Below, piece after piece: positions 36,163-45,248 of a stretch of DNA of 64,000 nucleotides. Source of the stretch: Vibrio algarum (GTDB lineage: Bacteria; Pseudomonadota; Gammaproteobacteria; Enterobacterales; Vibrionaceae). Each line of letters begins with the position of its first letter. The stretch's first letter is position 1. The notes under the pieces were generated by a model that ran no database searches, was not told the DNA's origin, and was given only the letters and a program-made list of their open reading frames with translations. The DNA lies in the NCBI RefSeq assembly GCF_028204155.1, contig NZ_JAQLOI010000001.1, positions 1,178,001 through 1,242,000 of the forward strand, read 5' to 3'. The translations under genes were made by a program, and so were the position numbers.

Positions 36163-37683
36163 TTATTTTCTGCGTAATGCGAAATTAGTGAGGGAAACGA
36201 CTAACGAAACAATTAAAAAAACAATCATAGGCCACTGACCCAAAGTCAAGAAGGGGGTTTGTCCTTTGCTTGACGTTACTTCGGCACGTAATACCTCAGT
36301 TTTAAATTGTGGGATCTGTGCAATGATATTGCCTTTGTAATCTGTTATTGCTGTTACGCCATTATTGGTGGCTCGAATGACAGGTTTACCCGTTTCTAAC
36401 GCTCTCATCTGAGCGATTTCCATATGTTGAAGCGGGCCTATAGAATCTCCAAACCACGCATCATTTGACAATGTAAGAATAAAATTTGTATTTTGGTCGA
36501 TGTTTTTTCTGACCTGTTCCCCAAAAATAATTTCATAGCAAAGTGCAGTAGCGAAGTATCTACCTTTGCCCACAATATTGTCTTGCACTAAGTCGCCACG
36601 GCTAAAGGAAGACATGGGCAAATTGAAAAAAGGGGCGATGGGTCTTAGTATGTCTGCAAATGGGACAAACTCCCCAAATGGGAGCAGATGGTGCTTTTTG
36701 TATCTTGGCTGAGTGTCGTAATTATATTCGCCAGACGGTGTGTCACCTAAAGTTAGGACGCTGTTATGGTAGCTACCTAACTGATTCTGAGTTACGACGC
36801 CAGTAATCAGGGCGGTTTCATTCATACGAGCCGCTTTATCTACATTGAGTAAGAAGCTAGGTAGTTCTTTTTCTAGCGCAGGTATAGCAGCCTCTGGCCA
36901 AATAACAATATCTGCATCCCAATTGATTCTGCTCAGATCTAAAAATTTCATTAACGTTGGCCAGCGTTCACTTGGCAACCACTTTTTCTCTTGAGATATA
37001 TTACCCTGAATTAGAGCAAACGAGGTATGAGTCGATTTATCAGGAGTAACCCAGTCAATAGATTTAAGGCCGTAAGTACTTAAGAATATGATGAAAGGAA
37101 GTATAAGGCCGATGGGTTTGTGCTTTATAAATACCCAAGCTATTGCACTGGAGCACACCAGTATGGCTAGTGTGATAAGTTGAACGCCACCTATTGGCGC
37201 TAAACCAGAAAGAGGTGATTCAAGCTGGCTGTAGCCGAGTAAAAGCCATGGGAAGCCAGTCATTACCCAACCACGAGCTAAATCTGTTAATAACCATAAC
37301 GACGGGATAGCGAATAGGTATCGCGTTTTACTATCTGTAGGGAATAGTCGATTGGTAAGTCCTGCGAATAGAGCGGGGTAAATCGATAGATACGATACCA
37401 ATAAAATCATTAAGAAAAGACTAGCAGCTTTAGGCATACCACCAAAGGTATCGATGCTAATGTGTACCCAGCTAATCCCGATGGAGAACTGGCCTAGCCC
37501 GAACATAAAGCCGATGAATGAAGCCGCTTTACTACTTACTTTGTGAATAAGTAGAATAAAAAGGATAGGGCTGAGGATCGCCATTGGCCATAATTGGTAA
37601 GGCGCAAATGCAAGTGTTGTTGAAGCGCCAACAAAAGCGGCCAAGATAGGCCGCAATAGGCGATGATACTTGTTTGTCATCAT
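36163..37683 (-). CDS. lnt: Apolipoprotein N-acyltransferase
   Basis: Adds the third acyl chain to lipoproteins in the inner membrane. 506 residues: about seven membrane helices in the first 215 residues, then a nitrilase-like periplasmic domain with catalytic Glu in VIWPEAAIPALE, Lys in YKKHHLLPFGEFVP, and Cys in ATALCYEIIFGE, and a last membrane helix. Substrates in this window would include LptE, LolB, RlpA, MetQ and NutA. It is 21 bp after corC. Confidence 0.97.
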   Translation of the reverse strand: MMTNKYHRLLRPILAAFVGASTTLAFAPYQLWPMAILSPILFILLIHKVSSKAASFIGFMFGLGQFSIGISWVHISIDTFGGMPKAASLFLMILLVSYLSIYPALFAGLTNRLFPTDSKTRYLFAIPSLWLLTDLARGWVMTGFPWLLLGYSQLESPLSGLAPIGGVQLITLAILVCSSAIAWVFIKHKPIGLILPFIIFLSTYGLKSIDWVTPDKSTHTSFALIQGNISQEKKWLPSERWPTLMKFLDLSRINWDADIVIWPEAAIPALEKELPSFLLNVDKAARMNETALITGVVTQNQLGSYHNSVLTLGDTPSGEYNYDTQPRYKKHHLLPFGEFVPFADILRPIAPFFNLPMSSFSRGDLVQDNIVGKGRYFATALCYEIIFGEQVRKNIDQNTNFILTLSNDAWFGDSIGPLQHMEIAQMRALETGKPVIRATNNGVTAITDYKGNIIAQIPQFKTEVLRAEVTSSKGQTPFLTLGQWPMIVFLIVSLVVSLTNFALRRK

Positions 37684-37704
37684 CTAATCTTATAAGTGAG
37701 TATT

Positions 37705-38598
37705 TTACTCTTCAGTATTAGAAGAGCTATCTTCTTCTGGAATGGTAACCTGTAGCTGTATCACTCTTCGGTTATCCGCTGCAGCGACTTTAAAGTTATA
37801 ATTGCTAATCTCAACGGTTTCACCACGCGATGGCAAATGACCGAAACTTGTCATGACCATACCGCCGATGGTATCTACTTCATCATCATTGAACCTGGTA
37901 CCAAATCGATCGTTAAAGTCGTCTATTGTCGTTAACGCTTTAACTGCGAAGGTATGTTTACTAAGTTGACGGATATCTTCTTCTTCTTCGTCATCAAACT
38001 CGTCTTCTATCTCACCGACTATTTCTTCTAGGATATCTTCGATTGTGACTAATCCGGATACTCCACCAAATTCATCTACAACAATGGCCATGTGATAGCG
38101 TTCCTCGCGGAATTCTTTAAGTAATCGATCAACTCGTTTACTTTCTGGAACAACCACGGCTTGCCGTATCACTTCATTTATTTCAAACTCTTCACTTTCA
38201 GAGCCTAAATATTTAAGTAAGTCCTTCGCTAACAGAATGCCTTCGACATGGTCTTTGTCTTCACTGATTACAGGGTAGCGCGAATGCGTAGCTTCTGTAA
38301 TTAGGGTGACTAGCTCATCAAGATTATGTTCTTTTTCAGCAGTAACCATCTGAGAGCGCGGTATCATAATATCTCTTACACGCATCTCTGCAATTTCCAT
38401 TACTCCCTCAAGCATATCTCGGGTGTCATGGTCGATAAGGTCGTTTATTTCAGAATCTCGTATAACATCTACAAGTTCTTGGCGATCTTTTGGTTCACCT
38501 TGAAATATTTGGCCTAGGCGTTCAAAGAAGGACTTTCTACTCGGACCTTCTGATTTCCCATTGTTCCCTTCGGAACTGGGAGCGTTGTCGTCGTTCAT
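37705..38598 (-). CDS. corC: CorC/YbeX CBS-domain protein
   Basis: 297 residues: a disordered start, two CBS domains (about 65-185, with DIMIPRSQMVT and MAIVVDEFGGVSGLVTIEDI) and a CorC/HlyC C-terminal domain (about 200-285). It lacks the membrane DUF21 part. It has been linked to magnesium/cobalt efflux and to ribosome-related functions through its ybeZ-ybeY neighbours. The product is cytoplasmic. Confidence 0.93.
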   Translation of the reverse strand: MNDDNAPSSEGNNGKSEGPSRKSFFERLGQIFQGEPKDRQELVDVIRDSEINDLIDHDTRDMLEGVMEIAEMRVRDIMIPRSQMVTAEKEHNLDELVTLITEATHSRYPVISEDKDHVEGILLAKDLLKYLGSESEEFEINEVIRQAVVVPESKRVDRLLKEFREERYHMAIVVDEFGGVSGLVTIEDILEEIVGEIEDEFDDEEEEDIRQLSKHTFAVKALTTIDDFNDRFGTRFNDDEVDTIGGMVMTSFGHLPSRGETVEISNYNFKVAAADNRRVIQLQVTIPEEDSSSNTEE

Positions 38599-38636
38599 GG
38601 TTTCTCATATGTTAACGCTATCAAATGTGTGATAGC

Positions 38637-39098
38637 TCACTTTTCATCGATATAAGGGTCTTCGAATCCCATTTTTTGCATAATTTCAGTTTCAAGAGAT
38701 TCCATCTCGTCCGCTTCATCATCATTGATATGATCATAACCTAGCAGATGAAGTGCACCATGTACAACCATATGCGCCCAATGAGCAGAAAGTGGTTTGT
38801 TCTGTTCGAGTGCTTCTTTTTCTACTACTTGCTTGCAGATGATAAGATCACCCAATAGATCAATCTCTATTTCAGGTGGTGCCTCGAAGGGGAACGAGAG
38901 TACATTGGTGGGTTTATCTTTTCCTCTGTACTCGTTATTTAGTTGTTGGCTTTCTTGCTCATCAACTAAGCGAATGGTCACTTCTGCCTGTGGTTGAAAA
39001 AGGCGCACGGTTTCGGCTAACCATTGCTGGAAATCATTTTCACTTGGCAGGCCAATCTCGTCGGTCAAAGCAATTTGAAGATCAAGTTCGATAGTCAT
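38637..39098 (-). CDS. ybeY: Endoribonuclease YbeY
   Basis: 153 residues with the zinc motif HMVVHGALHLLGYDH (three histidines, H-x3-H-x5-H). Family motif RGKDKPTNVLSFPFE precedes it. It takes part in 16S rRNA 3' maturation and ribosome quality control. It lies between corC and ybeZ, as expected. Confidence 0.97.
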   Translation of the reverse strand: MTIELDLQIALTDEIGLPSENDFQQWLAETVRLFQPQAEVTIRLVDEQESQQLNNEYRGKDKPTNVLSFPFEAPPEIEIDLLGDLIICKQVVEKEALEQNKPLSAHWAHMVVHGALHLLGYDHINDDEADEMESLETEIMQKMGFEDPYIDEK

Positions 39099-39115
39099 TG
39101 TGGGCTCTTGGCTAA

Positions 39116-40183
39116 TTATTCGGTCTTTTGTGCTTCTAGAAGACGAGCATCTCGTTCTTCATTTCTGCGTTTTTCGATCTCGTTACGTACTTTTTGGTCT
39201 TTTGCTTCCCATTTTTCGTAAGCGTTAACGATTCGAGCGACAACAGGATGTCGAACAACATCATCAGCAATGAAAAAATTAAAGCTAATCTCATCGACTT
39301 CAGAAAGTACTTCAATCGCATGGCGTAGACCTGATTTTGCCCCTCTAGGCAAGTCTATCTGGGTTACGTCACCCGTAATCACCGCTCGAGAATTAAAGCC
39401 AATTCGAGTCAAAAACATTTTCATTTGCTCGATAGTGGTATTTTGACTCTCATCGAGAATAATGAACGCATCGTTAAGCGTTCGGCCACGCATGTAGGCT
39501 AACGGTGCAACCTCTATCACATTACGTTCAATAAGCTTCTCTACACGTTCGAACCCGAGCATCTCGAAGAGAGCATCGTATAGTGGCCTTAAGTACGGGT
39601 CGACTTTTTGGCTCAAATCCCCAGGTAGGAACCCAAGTTTTTCTCCCGCTTCTACTGCTGGTCGAGTCAAGAGAATACGACGAACCTCTTGACGCTCAAG
39701 TGCGTCAACGGCGGCGGCAACAGCTAAGTAGGTTTTGCCAGTACCCGCAGGGCCAATGCCATAGGTTATATCGTGAGTCACCATATTAACCAGGTATTGA
39801 GCTTGGTTTGGTGTTCGAGGCTTAATGACGCCTTTCTTCGTCTTAATAAAGACTTCTTTACCATGCTCGATAGTAGATTCGGTTGATTGTTCAAGCACAC
39901 CAGATTCTTTTATTGCAAGGTGGATTTGTTCTGGCTCAATGTCAGGGATGGAGCCTCTAACTGGTGCTGTATTAACATAGACGGTTCGGATTATATCGAG
40001 TGCAGCTGCAGCTGCATGTGACTTTCCGACGATTGAAAATGCGTTACCGCGATAGTTAATTTCAACGCCGAGTCTACGTTCTATGTGTTTGATATTGTCA
40101 TCGAATGGGCCGCAAAGGCTTGACAGACGGTGATTGTCGGAAGGTTCTAGATCTATCTCTAGTGTCAATATTTTATTGCTCAA
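39116..40183 (-). CDS. ybeZ: PhoH-like ATPase YbeZ
   Basis: 355 residues: KH-like N-terminal part, PhoH P-loop domain with Walker A GPAGTGKTYLA and Walker B AFIILDESQNTT, and EAGEKLGFLPGD, LPRGAKSGL motifs. It is thought to act with YbeY in RNA processing. The last 35 residues are a charged coil. 17 bp separate it from ybeY. Confidence 0.96.
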   Translation of the reverse strand: MSNKILTLEIDLEPSDNHRLSSLCGPFDDNIKHIERRLGVEINYRGNAFSIVGKSHAAAAALDIIRTVYVNTAPVRGSIPDIEPEQIHLAIKESGVLEQSTESTIEHGKEVFIKTKKGVIKPRTPNQAQYLVNMVTHDITYGIGPAGTGKTYLAVAAAVDALERQEVRRILLTRPAVEAGEKLGFLPGDLSQKVDPYLRPLYDALFEMLGFERVEKLIERNVIEVAPLAYMRGRTLNDAFIILDESQNTTIEQMKMFLTRIGFNSRAVITGDVTQIDLPRGAKSGLRHAIEVLSEVDEISFNFFIADDVVRHPVVARIVNAYEKWEAKDQKVRNEIEKRRNEERDARLLEAQKTE

Positions 40184-40275
40184 TTTTGCCTCTCATTGTT
40201 GCCCTTTACTCTGCTAGCAGGAGAGCTAGCGAGGAGCCCAGTTTAGAAAGGGCTCTGGCTTACTTTTAAGATAGC

Positions 40276-41700
40276 TTAAGGTGTAAATGTTGCAACACCT
40301 AGCTCGTCTTCTTTACGTGATTTTAACATCATTTCGGCAGGTGTTGTTGCAACACGTAGGTTCATTTCTTGTTCAGTGCGTACTAAGTCACCGCGAAGCG
40401 AATTAGAGAATACATCGGTAATTTTCACATCGACAAATTGACCTATGAGGTCGGCAGAGCCTTCAAAGTTAACTACACGGTTATTTTCAGTACGAGCTCG
40501 TAACTCCATTAGGTTTTTCTTCGATGGCCCTTCAACTAGAACACGTTGCTCTGTGGTTAGCATTTGACGAGAGTAACGCATAGCTTGGCTATTTATCTGT
40601 TGCTGCAATTCGTACAAGCGATCTTTTTTAACTTGTTCCGATAAATCACAAGGGTAATCCGCTGCTGGTGTGCCTGGACGAGCAGAAAAGACAAAGCTAA
40701 AGCTCATATCAAAATCGACATCTTTGATCAATTTCATTGTATCTTGGAAGTCGCTATCGGTTTCACCTGGGAAGCCAACAATAAAGTCAGAACTAATTTG
40801 TATATCTGGACGGGCTTTACGAAGCTTACGAATAATAGATTTATATTCAATAGCGGTGTGTGGACGCTTCATCATAGTAAGAATTCGGTCCGATCCGCTC
40901 TGCACAGGAAGGTGCAAAAAGCTGACTAACTCTGGCGTGTCTTCATAAACCGCAATGATGTCGTCAGTAAATTCTAGTGGGTGGCTGGTAGTAAACCGTA
41001 AACGATCGATTCCATCAATTGATGCAACAAGACGCAATAAGTCTGCAAATGAACAGATGTCTCCGTCATAGGTTGGACCGCGGTACGCATTGACGTTTTG
41101 GCCGAGTAAGTTAACTTCACGTACACCTTGTTCTGCTAATTGTGCGACCTCATACAGAACGTCATCCATAGGTCGGCTAACTTCTTCACCACGAGTATAA
41201 GGAACGACGCAATATGTGCAGTATTTAGAACAGCCTTCCATAATAGATACGAATGCGGTTGCACCATCAGCTCGTGGTTCGGGTAAATTGTCGAATTTTT
41301 CTATTTCAGGAAATGATATATCCATTACCGGAGCATCATCACTTTGTGACGCTTTTATCATTTCAGGAAGACGATGTAAGGTTTGTGGACCAAAGATAAC
41401 GTCGACAAAGGGTGCTCGTTCGCGGATATGTTTGCCTTCTTGAGTGGCAACACACCCACCTACACCAATGACAACACCTTCTTTTTTGTCTTTTAGGGTT
41501 TTCCAGCGACCAAGCTGATGGAATACTTTTTCCTGCGCTTTTTCACGAATCGAACAGGTATTTAGAAGTAAGACATCTGCCTCCTCTGGAATTTCGGTTA
41601 GCTCATAACCATTGGCGGCATTAAGCAGATCGGCCATTTTAGATGAATCGTATTCGTTCATCTGGCAACCCCAAGTTTTGATTAGCAGTTTCTTACTCAT
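40276..41700 (-). CDS. miaB: tRNA-2-methylthio-N6-dimethylallyladenosine synthase
   Basis: Radical SAM enzyme that adds a methylthio group to i6A37 of tRNAs reading UNN codons. 474 residues: the UPF0004 domain has KTWGCQMNEYDS, NTCSIREKAQEK and GVGGCVAT cysteines; the radical SAM motif is CSKYCTYCVVPYTRG; a TRAM domain lies at about 380-443. Divergent from ubiF as in E. coli. Confidence 0.97.
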   Translation of the reverse strand: MSKKLLIKTWGCQMNEYDSSKMADLLNAANGYELTEIPEEADVLLLNTCSIREKAQEKVFHQLGRWKTLKDKKEGVVIGVGGCVATQEGKHIRERAPFVDVIFGPQTLHRLPEMIKASQSDDAPVMDISFPEIEKFDNLPEPRADGATAFVSIMEGCSKYCTYCVVPYTRGEEVSRPMDDVLYEVAQLAEQGVREVNLLGQNVNAYRGPTYDGDICSFADLLRLVASIDGIDRLRFTTSHPLEFTDDIIAVYEDTPELVSFLHLPVQSGSDRILTMMKRPHTAIEYKSIIRKLRKARPDIQISSDFIVGFPGETDSDFQDTMKLIKDVDFDMSFSFVFSARPGTPAADYPCDLSEQVKKDRLYELQQQINSQAMRYSRQMLTTEQRVLVEGPSKKNLMELRARTENNRVVNFEGSADLIGQFVDVKITDVFSNSLRGDLVRTEQEMNLRVATTPAEMMLKSRKEDELGVATFTP

Positions 41701-41941
41701 TTTACATTCGCTCGTTTTCAGTGTTCAATCTAGTGAACCAAGTGCTCACATTTATCGTGCCAAAAGGTGGCAAGCCGCGTATTGTACTGCTTTAAAAACC
41801 GCCTGACTAGAGGTTGAATAAATGATTTCGAAATCGGCGGAAAGACCCTGTAGTCCTTAAGGTCACTTGGATGGGCCTTTGTTTGTTGGTTTAATTGAAT
41901 AAGATAGAAAAGTAATCTTTAAAAGAGAAGAAGTATCTGAA

Positions 41942-43096
41942 ATGGAACAATACGATTTAGTCATTATTGGTGGTGGTATGGTTGGCGCCGCGGTTGCTTT
42001 AGGCGCTGCAACGCAGGGTAAAAAAATAGCCTTAGTTGAAGGTATAAAGCCGAAAGCATTTGATGAGTCTCAACCGATGGATATCCGCGTGTCGGCTATT
42101 TCTAAGGCATCTGTCGAACTTCTAAAATCATTAGAAGTATGGGGAAAAATAACAGCTATGCGTGTTTGTCCATATCGTCGTCTGGAAACGTGGGAGCATT
42201 CAGAGTGCCGTACAAAATTTGATGCGGATTCATTGGGGTTAGATGAACTTGGTTATATTGTTGAAAACCGATTGATTCAACTTGCGTTATGGGAACAAAT
42301 TAATCAGTGTGAGAATGTAGAAGCGTTTTGTCCAGACAGTTTAATCTCAATAGAATTTGGCAGTGCTTTGAATTTAATCAAGCTATCATCGGGCAAAAAT
42401 ATAAAAACGAAGCTGGTAATTGGTGCTGATGGTGCGAATTCTAAAGTGCGAGATAGCGCAGGCATTGGTATTACCGCATGGGATTATCGACAGGATTGTA
42501 TGTTGATTAATGTTGAGACCGAAAAGCCTCAGCAAGATATAACATGGCAATGGTTTACAGCACGAGGTCCGCGCTCATTTTTGCCACTTAAAGGAAATCA
42601 AGGTTCACTGGTTTGGTATGATTCACCTAAAAGGATTAAACAACTTACCTCTATGAGTAAAGGTGCTTTACGAACCGAAGTTTTAACCCATTTCCCAACT
42701 GAGCTTGGGGATATAAAGGTTTTGCAAGCAGGGTCTTTCCCTTTAGTGCGTCGACACGCTCAGCGTTATTTTAAGAACCGCTGCATCTTAGTTGGAGATT
42801 CTGCTCATACGATTAACCCTTTAGCCGGGCAGGGTGTTAATCTCGGATTTAAAGATGTATCTGTATTGCTGGATATTTTAAACACAGAAGATTGGTGTTC
42901 GGAAGATACATTGAACCAATATGAGAGAAGAAGGCGACCTGATAACATGCTTATGCAGTCGGGTATGGATTTCTTTTATAAAGTATTCAGTAATGATGTC
43001 GCTCCTCTCAAATTAGCTCGGAATACCGTATTAAAACTGGCGAACGGGGCAGGACCAATAAAAGAGAAAGTACTGAAATATGCGCTAGGGCTTTAG
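41942..43096 (+). CDS. ubiF: UbiF-type ubiquinone FAD hydroxylase (C5 hydroxylation)
   Basis: 384-residue flavoprotein monooxygenase of the UbiH/UbiF/COQ6 family: FAD-binding IIGGGMVGAAVALGAA, the ribityl/NADPH motif VIGADGANSKVRD, and GDSAHTINPLAGQGVNLGFK. Assigned to UbiF (2-octaprenyl-3-methyl-6-methoxy-benzoquinol hydroxylase) by its position between miaB and the Met/Leu/Gln tRNA operon, which is the E. coli arrangement; sequence alone would allow other paralogues. Start ATG 41942 follows AGAGAAG. A bidirectional terminator follows. Confidence 0.9.
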   Translation: MEQYDLVIIGGGMVGAAVALGAATQGKKIALVEGIKPKAFDESQPMDIRVSAISKASVELLKSLEVWGKITAMRVCPYRRLETWEHSECRTKFDADSLGLDELGYIVENRLIQLALWEQINQCENVEAFCPDSLISIEFGSALNLIKLSSGKNIKTKLVIGADGANSKVRDSAGIGITAWDYRQDCMLINVETEKPQQDITWQWFTARGPRSFLPLKGNQGSLVWYDSPKRIKQLTSMSKGALRTEVLTHFPTELGDIKVLQAGSFPLVRRHAQRYFKNRCILVGDSAHTINPLAGQGVNLGFKDVSVLLDILNTEDWCSEDTLNQYERRRRPDNMLMQSGMDFFYKVFSNDVAPLKLARNTVLKLANGAGPIKEKVLKYALGL

Positions 43097-43123
43097 CTAT
43101 TTCAGAAGACACAATATTCAGAC

Positions 43124-43155
43124 ATAAAAAAAGCACTCAATGAGTGCTTTTTTTA
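43124..43155 (+). terminator. Bidirectional terminator between ubiF and the tRNA operon
   Basis: Stem AAGCACTCA/TGAGTGCTT with T-runs on the plus strand and A-runs before it, so it ends ubiF rightward and the tRNA operon leftward. Confidence 0.92.
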
Positions 43156-43158
43156 TAA

Positions 43159-43243
43159 TGGTGCGGAAGGAGAGACTTGAACTCTCACACCTTGCGGCGC
43201 CAGAACCTAAATCTGGTGCGTCTACCAATTCCGCCACTTCCGC
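43159..43243 (-). tRNA. tRNA-Leu(UAG), copy 1
   Basis: 85 nt including an encoded CCA. Acceptor GCGGAAG/CTTCCGC, long variable arm, anticodon loop TTTAGGT giving UAG. Last gene of the operon before the terminator. Confidence 0.97.
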
Positions 43244-43270
43244 AAAACATGTTTGTAGATAAATCTGAGA

Positions 43271-43355
43271 TGGTGCGGAAGGAGAGACTTGAACTCTCAC
43301 ACCTTGCGGCGCCAGAACCTAAATCTGGTGCGTCTACCAATTCCGCCACTTCCGC
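43271..43355 (-). tRNA. tRNA-Leu(UAG), copy 2
   Basis: 85 nt with encoded CCA, identical in sequence to copy 1 as far as I can read. It is 27 bp from copy 1. Confidence 0.97.
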
Positions 43356-43414
43356 ATCTCAAATTGCCTACAGACTTATCGGCTAATTGGTAAAAGCAAA
43401 CAAGTTTGAATAAA

Positions 43415-43491
43415 TGGTGGCTACGACGGGATTTGAACCTGTGACCCCATCATTATGAGTGATGTGCTCTAACCAGCTGAGCTACGTAGCC
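43415..43491 (-). tRNA. Elongator tRNA-Met(CAU), copy 1
   Basis: 77 nt with encoded CCA; begins GGCTACGTAGCTCAGCTGG, anticodon loop CTCATAA giving CAU. It lacks the initiator's 1-72 mismatch, so it is the elongator type. The Leu-Leu-Met block recurs at 44629-44961. Confidence 0.96.
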
Positions 43492-43560
43492 ATCACATTA
43501 AGCCTTACAGCTTAATCTTTGACGATATTAAGGCGTTTAAAATTCTTAATATCTAAATTA

Positions 43561-43628
43561 TGGCTGAGCTACCTGCTAGATTTAGAACTAAAGGGAACCA
43601 AGGAATGCTGGCATCAAAAGTTATCTAG
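43561..43628 (-). repeat. tRNA-Gln-derived spacer element, copy 1
   Basis: Keeps the tRNA-Gln 3' end (acceptor, CCA) and 3' half of the anticodon arm, but has no 5' half and has an insert in the T arm. CTAGAT/ATCTAG plus AACT/AGTT form its stem. One acceptor base differs from the other copies (TGAG for TGGG), so it is the most diverged. The surrounding gap 43492-43745 holds only this and copy 2. Confidence 0.8.
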
Positions 43629-43653
43629 TGATTAAGTCAACCATTTGTAAATA

Positions 43654-43720
43654 TGGCTGGGCTACCTGCTAGATTTTTAACTAAAGGGAACCAGGGATGC
43701 TGGCATCAAAAGTTATCTAG
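43654..43720 (-). repeat. tRNA-Gln-derived spacer element, copy 2
   Basis: Same layout as the other copies; bulge sequence in the stem differs (TTTT) while both stem segments are kept. It directly follows tRNA-Gln copy 1 in the transcript. Confidence 0.82.
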
Positions 43721-43745
43721 TGGTTAATTCAACCATTTGTAAATA

Positions 43746-43820
43746 TGGCTGGGCTACCTGGATTCGAACCAGGGAATGCTGGCATCAAAAGCCAGTGCCT
43801 TACCGCTTGGCGATAGCCCA
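43746..43820 (-). tRNA. tRNA-Gln(UUG), copy 1
   Basis: 75 nt with CCA; acceptor TGGGCTA/TAGCCCA, anticodon loop TTTTGAT giving UUG, intact T loop TTCGAAT. Confidence 0.97.
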
Positions 43821-43843
43821 ACAGAGTTCTTTCAACAGAAAGA

Positions 43844-43928
43844 TGGTGCGGAAGGAGAGACTTGAACTCTCACACCTTGCGGCGCCAGAACCTAAATCTG
43901 GTGCGTCTACCAATTCCGCCACTTCCGC
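43844..43928 (-). tRNA. tRNA-Leu(UAG), copy 3
   Basis: 85 nt with CCA, same as copy 1. It lies 23 bp from tRNA-Gln copy 1 and exactly 400 bp from Leu copy 4. Confidence 0.97.
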
Positions 43929-44053
43929 ATGTTTCGTATTCTAATTAGGTGAATTGGACCCAAAAAGAAATTGTACTCATTAAGCTAGGGACTTAACAAA
44001 TTCATATGGTTGTTATAATGAGTTATTTACTCTCATTAACAATCATCTAAATA

Positions 44054-44120
44054 TGGCTGGGCTACCTGCTAGATTTTGAACTAAAGGGAACCAGGAATGC
44101 TGGCATCAAAAGTTATCTAG
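44054..44120 (-). repeat. tRNA-Gln-derived spacer element, copy 3
   Basis: Same layout: tRNA-Gln acceptor 3' end with CCA, interrupted T arm, and the CTAGAT(4-base bulge)AACT stem. Follows tRNA-Gln copy 2 in the transcript. Confidence 0.82.
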
Positions 44121-44145
44121 TGATTAATTCAACCATTTGTAAATA

Positions 44146-44220
44146 TGGCTGGGCTACCTGGATTCGAACCAGGGAATGCTGGCATCAAAAGCCAGTGCCT
44201 TACCGCTTGGCGATAGCCCA
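44146..44220 (-). tRNA. tRNA-Gln(UUG), copy 2
   Basis: 75 nt with CCA; same sequence as copy 1, 400 bp from it. Confidence 0.97.
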
Positions 44221-44243
44221 ACAGGGTTCTTTCAAAAGAAAGA

Positions 44244-44328
44244 TGGTGCGGAAGGAGAGACTTGAACTCTCACACCTTGCGGCGCCAGAACCTAAATCTG
44301 GTGCGTCTACCAATTCCGCCACTTCCGC
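44244..44328 (-). tRNA. tRNA-Leu(UAG), copy 4
   Basis: 85 nt with CCA, same as copy 1. Confidence 0.97.
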
Positions 44329-44453
44329 ATGTTTCGTATTCTAATTAGGTGAATTGGACCTAAAAAGAAGTTGTACTCATTAAGCTAGGGACTTAACAAA
44401 TTCATATGGTTGTTATAATGAGTTATTTACTCTCATTAACAATCATCTAAATA

Positions 44454-44521
44454 TGGCTGGGCTACCTGCTAGATTTTGAACTAAAGGGAACCAGGGAATG
44501 CTGGCATCAAAAGTTATCTAG
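44454..44521 (-). repeat. tRNA-Gln-derived spacer element, copy 4
   Basis: Nearly identical to copy 3, with one extra G in the part matching the anticodon-arm/variable region. Follows tRNA-Gln copy 3 in the transcript. Confidence 0.82.
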
Positions 44522-44546
44522 TGATCAATTCAACCATTTGTAAATA

Positions 44547-44621
44547 TGGCTGGGCTACCTGGATTCGAACCAGGGAATGCTGGCATCAAAAGCCAGTGCC
44601 TTACCGCTTGGCGATAGCCCA
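44547..44621 (-). tRNA. tRNA-Gln(UUG), copy 3
   Basis: 75 nt with CCA; same as copy 1. Only 7 bp separate it from tRNA-Leu copy 5. Confidence 0.97.
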
Positions 44622-44628
44622 ACAAATA

Positions 44629-44713
44629 TGGTGCGGAAGGAGAGACTTGAACTCTCACACCTTGCGGCGCCAGAACCTAAATCTGGTGCGTCTACCAATT
44701 CCGCCACTTCCGC
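44629..44713 (-). tRNA. tRNA-Leu(UAG), copy 5
   Basis: 85 nt with CCA, same as copy 1. Confidence 0.97.
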
Positions 44714-44740
44714 GTAAATCTGTTGTAGAAAATATTGAGA

Positions 44741-44825
44741 TGGTGCGGAAGGAGAGACTTGAACTCTCACACCTTGCGGCGCCAGAACCTAAATCTGGTG
44801 CGTCTACCAATTCCGCCACTTCCGC
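44741..44825 (-). tRNA. tRNA-Leu(UAG), copy 6
   Basis: 85 nt with CCA, same as copy 1. The spacer to the Met gene is nearly the same as that between Leu copy 2 and Met copy 1. Confidence 0.97.
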
Positions 44826-44884
44826 GTCTCAAATTGTCTACAGACTTATCTGCTAATTGGTAAAAGCAAACAAGCTTGAATAAA

Positions 44885-44961
44885 TGGTGGCTACGACGGG
44901 ATTTGAACCTGTGACCCCATCATTATGAGTGATGTGCTCTAACCAGCTGAGCTACGTAGCC
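44885..44961 (-). tRNA. Elongator tRNA-Met(CAU), copy 2
   Basis: 77 nt with CCA, same as copy 1. Confidence 0.96.
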
Positions 44962-45058
44962 ATCTAAAACGAGCGAAACAATATAATATAAAGTTCGTTC
45001 TTTTAACAGTACAAAAAGTACTTTTTTAAAATATGGTTAATTCAACCATTTTTAAATA

Positions 45059-45125
45059 TGGCTGGGCTACCTGCTAGATTTTGAATTAAAGGGAACCAGG
45101 GATGCTGGCATCAAAATTCATCTAG
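45059..45125 (-). repeat. tRNA-Gln-derived spacer element, copy 5 with compensatory stem changes
   Basis: Here the left stem part is GAATT instead of AACT, and the right part is AATTC instead of AGTT, so the inner stem is kept as 5 bp with a 3-base bulge. Both sides changed together, which supports a selected RNA hairpin. Follows tRNA-Gln copy 4 in the transcript. Confidence 0.82.
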
Positions 45126-45150
45126 TGGTCAATTCAACCATTTGTAAATA

Positions 45151-45225
45151 TGGCTGGGCTACCTGGATTCGAACCAGGGAATGCTGGCATCAAAAGCCAG
45201 TGCCTTACCGCTTGGCGATAGCCCA
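45151..45225 (-). tRNA. tRNA-Gln(UUG), copy 4
   Basis: 75 nt with CCA, same as copy 1. Confidence 0.97.
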
Positions 45226-45248
45226 ACAGGGTTCTTTCAAAAGAAAGA

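Larger units (their letters stand above)
43746..44546. repeat. Tandem duplication of a 400-bp tRNA unit
   Basis: Two head-to-tail units (43746-44145 and 44146-44546), each with tRNA-Gln, tRNA-Leu, a 125-bp spacer and a tRNA-Gln-derived element. The spacers differ at only a few positions (for example 43969-43971 against 44369-44371), so the duplication is recent or homogenised by recombination. Confidence 0.9.
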
